A stretch of DNA of 64,000 nt from Alligator mississippiensis (taxonomy: Eukaryota; Chordata; Crocodylia; Alligatoridae): positions 50,272,501 through 50,336,500 of the forward strand of contig NC_081825.1 in NCBI RefSeq assembly GCF_030867095.1, in the 5' to 3' direction. Shown here piece by piece: positions 37,501-49,500 of the stretch (positions within the stretch are counted from its first letter, which is position 1; each line of letters begins with the position of its first letter). The notes under the pieces are model-generated. The model made no database searches and was not told where the DNA came from. It worked only from the letters and a program-made list of their open reading frames with translations. The translations under genes and the position numbers were made by a program.

Positions 37501-40500
37501 GGAAAATGGGAAGAGAGTCCAACTTCACGACCCATCCCCTAAGGAAACCCTTTTGCTGTCGTTTTATATGAAAAATAAAACCTTCATGGGAAATTGGACA
37601 CAAGTCAGGCTGAGGCAGTTGTCTGTGGTAACATCTACTGAAAAAACCGACCAGAATTTTGTATAGAATTATGTAGATTATTAAAGCTTAGAGCTATAGA
37701 ATTGTAGTTACATTAAGTTCCTCTAGGCCCCTCCTAAAGCAGGTGTCAACATAGTGCCTTTAGGTAGCTCCTACTAAGACATCTACCCTTGAGAGATAAC
37801 TTCATAGTCACTCATATCCTTCCCTTTGCAAAAGGCAGTTTCTGAGACTGTCACACCTGCCTACCATACTTGGTTTATTTATTGGGTTTTATTCTTCTAG
37901 TGCTTATCCAGAACTCTAAGTGTGTCCCAGGCTTTTGGCCTTTGTAAACAGTAGGAAGAAAAAGAGTTGTTGTTTTTTTTTTAACTTGAGTTAGCTAACT
38001 TAACTAATTCAGTATAAATCCTAGTTAAGAGAAAGTGGTTTGTAGTGTTCACACAAGGTATCACAATAAATTAAAATCTAGACTCTATTATATTTTTAAC
38101 CTGATAATTCTTGTGAAAACTATGAACTGTGTTCTGTATGTTAGGGCTCTATTTCAAATTAGCTGAGCTAAGAACCTATGTACTTGTCCTCCTGAAGACA
38201 CAGCCTAAAATACAGAAGTTAAAACTGAGAATTTTCAGTATATAAATAAAAAAAATGATAAATTAATACAGTTTCCCAGTTGCAAATACTACATGTGGGG
38301 GTGGGGCAATAGGCATGGTAGGCAATCAGCCAGGAGAACTCTTTAAAGGACCACATAGCACAAAGAAAGACTAAAAAAAATTGCCAGGCTGTCTGCTGGA
38401 AAGAGACAATTAGCTGAGCTAAAGATTTTTTCCTTACTCATATAGTACTAAGAGTATTAGTGGGACAATGTAACAGGGCACTAAGAAAAGTCAGACCTAT
38501 GGCCCAGTACTTCTTCCATTAAAGTGGATAGGAATTCTAAAATTTACTTCAAAGGCTGAAGGATTATACCAATTAATCTGGCAAAAGAAACAAAAACCCC
38601 CAAAAAACAAAATTAATTTTTGTTAAAGACAAATTCAATAAATTAACAATAAAAAATAAAATGTTAAATTCACAGATGTTAGTTTTCTTGGATTATTTCC
38701 AGAAAATATAAGGCAACACTGTTGGAGCAGACCATCTAAAAGCCTTGTTTGCCAAGCAAGGATGGTCTTTCACTAGTTTAATCAAAATTGCACTGGATTC
38801 TTGGGGTGATTCTTTCAAGTAGTTGCTTACAGCATGAATTGCCTGCTGGAAGCTTTTCTTCCTTAGTGCAAGGTTCACATTATTTCCAAGTTTGATTTCC
38901 CCGCTGATTCCATTTTCATAACTTACTTTCCATGAAAGATGTTAGTTGCAGTGAAATATTTATACAGTCATTCTGGTCTTCCATCATTGCTGTTATACAT
39001 GAGTAATATATGTTTTCATCTGTTGTGTTTCCTCTTCTGCTTGTAGACTTTTTAATTTGGACTTCCAGTATATAGTAAGTGTTAAATTCCTCACTCTCTT
39101 CATTCTCATGAGCCACAGTGAAATTGAAATGTTTATAGACAAAAATAAAATCTTTTGCTTTCATTTCTAATGATCCATTCACTCTTGAAACTACAAATAA
39201 ATAAAGAACGTTAAGATATGCTATGTACTACACAATACTAAAAAAAGAAATACAGAAAAACTCTACTAAGTCTCATTCCTGTAAGCAAACAGTGAGATAC
39301 ATCATTATTGACAGGGAGTAAAATGAACAGAAAGATGTCACATTAGATATTCTAAAGAGATCTGAGAGATACTGATATTTCTAGTCAAAATGTATTTGAC
39401 CTGAAAATGACAGTGAATTTTTTGTTGTTTTATCTACCAGCTTCAAGGTGATCATTTTCTGTGTTTGGTGGTTGGGGGCATGTGTACACAAGTGCCTGTT
39501 TGTTTCTGTCCGTCACTGTCAGGAATAGCACAGACCAAGAATCAATTCAGAAAAAAACAGGTAGGATACTCATAGAAAGTTGAGCTGGATATGACATATA
39601 AGGTCGTTTGGTTTCATAATTTCATAGTTTATAGGGTGGGAAGGGACCTGAACAGATCATCAAGTCCGACCCCCTGCCCTGGGCAGGAACAAGTGCTGGA
39701 ATCATAATACCCCCAGCCAGATATCTATCCAGGTGTTTATACATGTGCTCTGGCAAAGGCTTTGGGGGGGGGAGGTGGCACTTTAATTAGAGTGGCTTGG
39801 AGAGACGCTCCAATTGAAGTGCCCAGAGCATTGTGTATCAGCATCCCCACACTGAAAAATGGCAGCAGGGACACTTTAACTGAAGCTCGTCAAACAAGCT
39901 TTAGTTAAAGACCCCCTGCCACCTTTAATGCCTCATGCCTCCTGCAGCTGGGAGGGTATGGCAACCGCCTACAGGTGGTGGCAGTGGTGGCAGAAAGGGG
40001 ACATGGCAGCGGTGAGCGGGGACCGCCTGCAGCTTGGGGGGTTGTTAGCAAGCAACGAGCAGCGATCAGCGACCGCCCGCAGATGACACCAACAGCATCA
40101 GCAGGGGAGGGAGAGAGGTAGTGAGTGGCAACTGGCCACAGACGCTGACAGCAGGAGCGGCCAATCTCAGGGGGGCACAGCCAATCTGAGGGGGTGCACA
40201 TGCACCTGCGTGCACCCCCTACGCTTCGCCAATGCCTGCTGCCATTTCTCAGTGCAGGGACACTGATACATGTAATGCTGGAGTCTGCTGGAGCATGGTA
40301 ATTACCACACTGTAATTACTGTGTGTCAGAGCAGCCTCAATGAACGTGTATAGAGCACCCATATACATTCCCATTTCAGACTACTTCCTGCCCATTTCAG
40401 ACTATTTTCCAGAGTCTCATCCAATTTTAAATTACTCAAGTTATGGCTCTTCCACTCTGCCAACAAATTACATTTGTATAAATCTGTCAAAATCAATAGG

Positions 40501-43500
40501 ATTGCACAGGTGTAATTGAGAGCAGAGCTTTTCCATTTTTTTTATTCTCCATACCTGTACAGGTGACTATAGAATGTTACGATTTCTTAGACTTTGCATT
40601 TGTTTAGTCAGTGTTCTGTTTTGATTATTGGACATATAACTCATTTTAGAAGGACAAAGCTTGGGTGTGTCCTCTCTCCTGGCAGTACCCAGAAGCAGTG
40701 GAGGCATGCTAATGTGGGAAAGCTATGCCTTATCCAGTCTCAGTGCCATTTTTGGTACTATACACCCAGGGATATTACAAACTAGAACCACAACAATGTG
40801 CACTTTGGTTCCACTTCTCTCTATTCTAACCACAGCCTATCCTTACTAATCATTATTTGTTTTATTATCCTGTCTTCTAATGCACTCTTCAGACATTTGG
40901 GGCAAAATTCTGTTACCTCTTGCACACCTAGATTGTACTTACCTGGCCATGTGACTGGCATTTTTGACACTTACACATGGTTTACAATTCTGTTCGCCTA
41001 GCAGTATGAATGTGTAAGTACCTACACATTGTAACAAGGTGCCAGCCCAGGGCCGGGTCTCATGTCAGCCCACCCACCTGTCTAGGGCAGTCTGCCCCAT
41101 CTTGCCTGCCACAACTTGATGTTCTCTGATATAATAAGTGGGAGGCTGCCCATAATTGCCCTGATGCCAAGGGGTGCTATCCATGGCTCCGTACCTTCCC
41201 TACACTGTGGCCCATGCCTCATAGATGGCATCCAGATTATTATTGCTCCCCAGCTTCAGTCCACTGTTGGGTCTCTTACACACTCACTCTGCCCCCCTCT
41301 CACAGGGGCATCTCACACGCTGCCCCTCACTGGGCCACTCAACTGCCCTGCTCCCTTGAGTAACCACCTTTGGGCCATCAGGCTTCACTACTCTCACTGT
41401 GACACAGCACATGCAGCACCTTCAGTTTGCTCAAGCTCCGCTACTCTATGTGGCCTTGTCCTTGTGCCAAACACTGGGCTGCTTCTGCCCCTAGCCCCTC
41501 ACTGGGCAACTTGTTCCTGTTCTCACTCATGAGGGTTGGCCCATGTACTGCCTTTCAAGCTGCCTTTGCAGCTCTACTCAGTACACCCCTGGTGCAGCCC
41601 TTCAGGCTACCCTCAGCAGCCCTACTCTGCACCACACATGCACAGTCCTTCAAGTGCCATTATGCACCCTACTCTATACAGGCCCTCACATCAATACCAC
41701 CCCCTCTGGGGCCTCCAGGGTCTTACACCCCTGCTGGGCTCAAGTGCTGCTTTATAAGCGTGTCTGCCCCCATGCTTTCACAATCACCCACTAGATGGTG
41801 GGGGCTGGGGTTAAGGCACCCCTACCCACCTTTCACTGGGGAGGTAACTGGCCTGGAATTTATTGGGGGCTATCCCACCACAGACAGACCCACCAGGCTA
41901 CCAAGAGCCTCCTGCCATCCCCATAGTTCCTGCCCTTACCTCCAAGATGTTCTGGGAGCAGCTCAGCCAGATGTTATTTCCTTGCCTGCTAGCATCAAAC
42001 TGCTGTGTCCAGCCCTGAGAGCTAGGCTCAAAAATGGCCGCCCCCATCAAGAACCTGGTGGCTGCCTGTGTCCAACACTTAAAGTGGCAGGGACCAAAGT
42101 GTGCTGCCACACACATATGTTGTGCATATGCAGTAGTCTGAGCACTGGCCAGGCAGGTACATGTCTATATTTGTGTGTAACTAAACAAAAGTCTTGGAAA
42201 AAATTAAGAGGAGGCGGCCCCCCTGTTTTCAGCACCAAGAGCTAAGTGGCTAGGACACTCGTACAGGAAGCAGAGCGCCTGAGTTCTAGGAGACCTGAGC
42301 TCTAGGCCCCCCTCATCCAGAGGGAAGTTTGAATCTCTGTTTTCCTACAGAGCGCTCTAACCACCAGGCCATTGGCTAGGCACTACCCAACACCCTCTTT
42401 TTGAAACTTGAGTCACCATATATTGCATTTAATAGTCTTTGGATTAAATGTGTGGGGAGTAGTGGGGAAGTTTTTGCCTCACTAGAAGCAAGGGTCCAGG
42501 CTGTTACATAGGAGCTGTTCCACTGCAGCAATCCTAGACACCCATGAGCAGAGTGGTACTCAACTTATCTAGCCATGCAGGCTGCATGCGTGTCACAGGA
42601 CTGGTCCACGGGCCAGATGCCATACATGGGGTCAGTCCACAGGCCTGATCCAGCAGCGGTTGGAGCAAAGGGTTGATCCATGGGTTCAAGCCAGCACACC
42701 CACGTGCCAGATCCAGCCACAGAGCAACCCTGGACCCTAGCCCAGCTCCACAGACTGAATCCAGCTACAGAGTGACTTTGGATGATGGCCTGACCCCACT
42801 TGCCAGTGTAATTCAGCATGTGGGCCTTGTCATCTGGACTGCAGGGCTCGCCACAGGTCTGGAAATTTGGCAGCGGGTGAACTGTAGCAGTGTTAATTTC
42901 TGCTGCTCTGGGAGCAATTAACACTGCCACTGCTCCCACACCACACCACCAAATTTTCGGACCCTCAGGGAGCCCTCTAGGCTGGATGACATGTCTTGGC
43001 CAGATACAGCCTGTGGACCATGGGTTGCGCACCACTGCTCTAATGTTTCTTTTTCCTCTAGGCCCCATAAACCTCCTCCTCTTGGCTACCTAGGGGGGCA
43101 GCTATAAAAGCAGAGCCTAGAGCCAAAGTCTCCTGCTTTCTAGGAAAGGTTTAGCTATTGAAACTAAAACAAAATGCTTCTCCCCTCGCTAGTCACAGTT
43201 TTTTTGTCTAGCTACAGTTTAACTACTTGCACACATACATTGTGTGTACTTATGAAGCTGCATAGCCTGCTATGCATGTTCAGTATATACATGCGCATAT
43301 ATACACATATAATAATACAGGATAACGTCACTGCAAACTGTGTAAGTGCCACAAAGGCCATTTACGTGGCGGCATACTGTCATTAGCACATACAAGGTAA
43401 TAGAATTCATCCTCACTCTCATTGTCTTGTTCCACCACAAGAAAAATCTCTTTTGATCAACTATATTCCATTCATCCTGGAATATTATCTATCTGCATGT

Positions 43501-46500
43501 ACAGTTCCATGCCCAAGTAACTGAAATTAATAAGAAAGTCTGTATGAAAGCTATCCCAGAATATAGCCTTTTAAGAATAAATTGAAGATCAGACCAGAAA
43601 AGGGAAGATGGGAAGGATGGAAAAGTAAAGGAATATAACATAGTATATTTTAATATAGTATATTTTGTGTGTAGCCTTCTTCCTGGCTGCTGGAATAGGC
43701 AAGATCAGAAAAGGCTCCCTGCAGTCTTTCCTCATAACTTCCTACTTCTGCAAAGGAGCCTAATACAAAGCCTGTGGAAGATAATGGAATGCCTTCTTAT
43801 AGGGGTTTGGATAAAATCCCAGCACAGCAAAATCAAGAGTTAGCTCTAAACCTGAATTTTGCACTTATACCCAGGCATAGATTCCATGGCCTGCCTCTGC
43901 ATCTGAGGGGAGACTTTGGCATTAACTGTGCATTTTGTAGGAAAGCAAGAAAAACCTACTAAGTCTACAAAGCAGAATTCATATGAATCAGAATAAAGCT
44001 TTCATCATCTTTTAACTGGCAAAAAAATAATAAATCCTAGTTAGATGTAATTAACTGCATATAAATAATTATTCGTTTTTCTTTGTTCACTTTCTTTACC
44101 TTCTGAATTTACAATACGTTGTTGCTGTTCACTACTGGAGACTTGGCAAACACTTGGAATATTCTGAATATTGGATTGATTAACAAAGGCCTTCAAAAAG
44201 ACAGTCTGGTTTTTCCTTTTATGTCGAAGGAAGCTTTCATAAGAATTGTTAAAACCACAAAGTGGAAAAGTGATGTTATTTAGTGAACAAGCATCCATGC
44301 ATGATATAATAATAGCGCTTTCTGTAAAACAAAAAGAAAGACAAAGTTCTATATTGGCGGGCTCCTCATACAGGAAACACATAGTCAAATGAAAGGACAA
44401 AAGTAGCTACTCTTTTACCATGATACAGTGAAATGGACAGTTTATCGCATGAGAATTTTAGCCACATATTGAATATATAATACCATGCAAGATTATGCAT
44501 GCAAAATGCTCTCACATTCTACATATTAGATTTTATTGCTCAGTAATACTAAATCTCTGCTAATACTAACCTGAATTCATAGTTGTATCTAGGCACTCAC
44601 CTATTTCAGAGCTGTTAAGTTTTTATTGTTTTTTTTTAAAGATGAAGCCCTTAAGAATGAAGTTTGCTCTGAAACCATCATAGTTATAGTAAGTCATTAT
44701 GATTATGTAGACAAACAGCTCTAAGCAAATTTAAACCCATTTCCAATGACAATGTTTCCATAAGGTGAGACTATATAAAGTATACCTGAATTCTCCACAC
44801 TACAGCTTTTGTGTGTTCTAATGCTCATAAAAATTATCTACCATTTTTGTCTCCTATCTTTTCTCCTTTTCTCTGGCTTCCTTGTTAAATTTCAATAACT
44901 GTTGGTTGTAGACAGCATTACTGTAACTCAAACAAAGATACCATAATATTTATAAGTAATTAGGGTTTTTTTTCAGTTTTCTTACTCTCTTCAACATTAA
45001 ATAATTGCTAGAGAGGGATTTCACTTGTATCTTTGGAATACAGTAATCTTAAATTATTTTAAAATCTGAAAATAATTTTAAAGCAAAAGATACTAAGACT
45101 GAACACCAATTTCATTCTTAAGAAAGTAAATAATTACTCTCTCTGCTCATGATATCATAACCCATGATCCAGTAGTTCACCTCTCCACTTCTTACATATC
45201 CTTTCATCTTCATGAATAGGAATTTATGCATGCAACCCCCATTAGGGAGGATAGGTATTTAGTGGTAATAAATTCTCATACATAGAGATAATAATAGATC
45301 TTTTAAATACACCAACGCCCAGACTGCAGTCTGATGGCTTCAATAGGTTATCTGTCCTAGCATCCAGGGAGACTAGCCTAAGAATCAGTGAAGTGAAGGA
45401 TTTCAGACAGGATAAAGAAATGGCATCCTGAAATAAATGCCAAAGTCAATTACCTTCACTTCTTGGTGACAGTAGATTAGAAAGTAATATATACTCCATA
45501 AAAACACAAATGCAGTGATTTATGGACTACTAGACTATGTACATAAAATACAAGAAAAGAAGTATTATAATATAATAAAGAATCAATATTAATCCAAAAG
45601 TAGGGGTTGTTTCTTCCCTTAGATTAATCAAGGGTTTTCTTCAAAATGTAAAGAAGGCAGTAATGGCAAAGTGAACTCTTTCAGCCACATTTTGGTTGTC
45701 CAAATAAATTTCAAGAAAATGGTCTTTGTGCAGAGGATCTCTGTGGGAAAGTGTAGGGAGCTGAATGGAATTCTCACTCCTGCCAGAAAAAGGAGAGATG
45801 CTCATCATTGTAGTTACTTTGCAGTCACAGCTACAGTTCCCAGGAAATGTAAATAGCCCTTCTGTGCTACATGCCTTTCACATGGCACATGCAGACACAA
45901 GTTAATGAAGGTGCTCCACTTTGGAGCACCTTCATCTGAACCCTCATGTAATGAGGGTTCAGATTGTTGCAGGCTCAATCCCTTTTAAAGCACTCTGCAG
46001 CCGTGTACTTGTGTTAGGTCACAGCCGTAGAGCATTTTCAGGGGCCAAATCAGGCAAAAAATTGTCCCTTCTGTCTGCACCTCAGGATTCTGGACATGTA
46101 GTTTGGCATCCACTGATTGTGTTGTGAGAGAGTATGTATATCTATCTGTAATCAATTATGAAGTCCATTTCATATTACATGCTCAATCTACAATTAAACT
46201 TGCCTGAGTGCAGCCTGCTATGAAGTGGTTTTTGACCATGACCCAATGAAAAACATATTTATTCTTATAGAAGTTATAAATACATATTAAAATACTGTAC
46301 ATTGGAAGACTATGAATATTGCCTTACCCAGGAAAAGTGCTTGACATTTCATTAAAAGACCACTGGGAAGCTAGCAAGATTGTAATGTAGGGCCAGTCTC
46401 AGCTGTCACTGTATTGTGAGCTCAAGTTTATGAAAGCTTAAGATCACTATATCTTAGTTAGTCTATAAGGTGCATATCTACCTTGCTTTCTTCCGTGACT

Positions 46501-49500
46501 TCAGACTAATATTGCTAAATACCTCTGTCTCCTTAGAACAGTGGTTTGTATGGTGGGTGGAATAAGCATCATTACAGCAGGAATGAAGCTTCCCTCTGAA
46601 GTACATGGAACGAAGACAGAGGTTTCCTGAGAGTACGGTGTTGCTTGGTGCAAGTAATGGGTGCAATCATTGCTATATAATGGCAGGAGAGTGTCAGCAG
46701 GAGGGACTCTGCATATCTGAAATGCTGACAAACCCCAGCCTCACAAGAGGAGTGTGCATCTTCTTAAGAGAGAGACATTCTCAAGAGACAATGCATCTAA
46801 AGACTATTGTTCTATTTCTAAAGGTCTGTTACTAAAGGAGATTTACATTAAAAGTTTCTGTGATCAAGGAACTATTTTTACTAAGCCAACAATTAGAGCT
46901 ACTTAGGAATTTTCCATTAGAGTGATTCCACAAAAAAATTGATTTTGCCAAAATGTTTCTTTTCCATTAGAAGCATCTAAATGAAACATTTCATTCTCAG
47001 TTGACTTGACATGAATTAGATTTTTTTTTTATTTGACTGCATGCTTTGTTTTGAAACAATTCAATAACATATTAAACTGCAATTTTCTGCCATGGTACAT
47101 TGCTTTATATGTGTCATAGTTCTGGGGAACTCCTGACACAATACTCATTTCTCTGTGACCAATCTTTGTGGTGAATCGTGGGAGTGTGATGGTTTGCCTT
47201 ATATAAGATGTTTCCCAGCAGGGAGCCAGGCCTAGAGTGAGAATGGGGATATCAAACTCCAAAACTATAATGGCCCTAAGGCATTGTGTTACTATAAGGT
47301 GATACAGTTTAAAATTATTCAGAATGAGGCAATTTGTGTCTTTTCTGAAATAAAAATATTTTATTGATATGTGTTGAAATGTCACATAGTGTCTTCTCAG
47401 TAGAAAATGTTAGCAAAATTAGACATATGCAGATAGAAATTTTCAGAATTTCTGTTGAATGGAAATTTTTAATTTTTCAACTTTCCTTCTCATGCTAGGA
47501 TGAAAACATTCTCTGAAGCAGAAATCACAAATTTCTTTCAGCCCTCCCTGTGTTCCTTGCTTACATGCCAGATTAAAGAGTAACCTAGAAGCTTACGCAG
47601 TCTGCGCAAAACTCTGTGGGGAAATGTAAGCAACTGGGTATCTCAGGAGGTCTCAGCCACTGATTTCTGGCTCTAAGGAGAGTGACTGGTAGTACTCATG
47701 TCTCCAAAAAGGTGTCAGACAAGAAATCTGAGAATGGAAATAAAAATATAGAGACAAAATTGGCCTGTACCCAGACCCAGCTGGGGCTTGGAATTACATG
47801 ATAGCTAGTGATTGGGACCACTTACAAGAGATTAGTAAACATACAAAGAGAATGATGCAAGGTGGACTATGTGCTGCTCTCTATTTCGACTGCGCATCCC
47901 CCGCCTCCTCCTCTGTTGTGGAGACAGCTGACATGGAATTTGCCACTCACTTCCTATACCACCTATTCACACCATACCATACCTCTCGGCTTTCCTACAG
48001 AACTGTACCAGAATTACTGCTTTATAGGCCCTGCCTACCCACAAAAGAATAGAGACAAGATATGTTTTACAATCCCTGATATTTTCTTTAAATGCTGAAA
48101 TATATAGTAGTTAAGGTAACAAGATTTTGCTGTATTTAATATTATTTCAAACAACTACAGTCAAATAGAATTAAGATTGAGAGTTCATATGAGCACTTAA
48201 GGGTAAACAAAATTATAAAGGCTGTAATTATTCTTAAAACAAGGATTATAAAGTCAGGAGATTCAGAGTTAAGGTTGTGCTAAAAGAAACACACACACGT
48301 TAAGATATAGAAATAAACAATGACAGCACTCAAAGTTCTATAACTCTGTTATTCTGCAGTGAAGTCATGCTATAACTACACACTCATGATTGTGATTCCA
48401 GGTCAAATTAAACTAGTTTTCAAAACACATTAATGTCTCTAAGGTTGTTTGGGTGATTTTCCATAATTTAACATACCAACTCTGAAAGTTCCATAAATTC
48501 CATTGAACTCCAGTAGACCCTCTCCCCCAAATGATTAGTTTGCAAAAGAAGATGTTTAACTATGTTCTTGTTACTCTAAGGACATGCATAGAGTTATATT
48601 CCAAGCTGCTAATTTGAGTCCATTTACACCGCTTTACATCAGGTCAGACTTTGCTATATAGTTATAAGAGTATAAACAAGGATTATAACCAGTTTAAAAG
48701 TTGTTAGCTATATTTGTGCTGCTTCCTGTGTGCCGTATACTCTGTTCTTTTTCCTCTGAAAATGTCACTGTTGAATATAGCTCAGGGCACAACTAGGCTT
48801 TCTAATTTTGCAAACATTGTTGTTAAAATTTAGCAGGTGCAAAATGTCAAAACTGCAGAGGCTACACCAGCTGTAGTATACAGTGTTACCTAACAAAAAA
48901 TCCATTGGGTAGTATAGTTGCTACATGGTAACTGACAGCAACATCAATATGTTCTCCTTTGGTAAGGTTAATATCATTATGGTATATCTGTGCAATCTGT
49001 GCTGAACTGCAGTTTGAGTGCTAATTTGTACTTTGGTCACTTTTACATAAAGGTAAATGCCAGTTGTGTCAACATGTTAATTTTGCTTACACCTCTTTAC
49101 CTGAAAACTTAAAGCAGCCTGACAATCTTAGAATGTTTTTAGTTACACATTATCATGTGTATTATATTTTAATTAGAATCCAGACAGTTCTTGCCTGGAA
49201 AATTGGTATGTACAGTCAAATGCAAATAAAGCTTCCTAAACTTGATATATTTTTAGTGTTCAGTTTTTACTGAATATTATTTTTATAAAGAATCAACACA
49301 TAGTCTTTGGGGGACACAAGCCATCTTTATCAGATGGAGACTACTCATTTTATCATGTTTTCAGTGGCCTATCTTGGAATACAGATTATAAACCATGTTT
49401 TATTCTTATCTCTGGATTTAGCATTTAATGTATAATAATAATCTTATAAACTTCTTAAGTCTCTCAGCTTTCAATTTCAACCTCTATAATCATCAGTTTA

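Noticed and set aside
38693-38878. Minus frame near TMEM156 exon 3 considered as an extra exon
   Set aside because: It follows the exon 3 donor in the intron and matches nothing in the TMEM156 sequence I know; exon 4 fits directly.
41427-42245. 272-codon open frame on the + strand
   Set aside because: It lies in a repeat with a second copy at 56088-57028 that does not keep the frame, and the translation has no domain.
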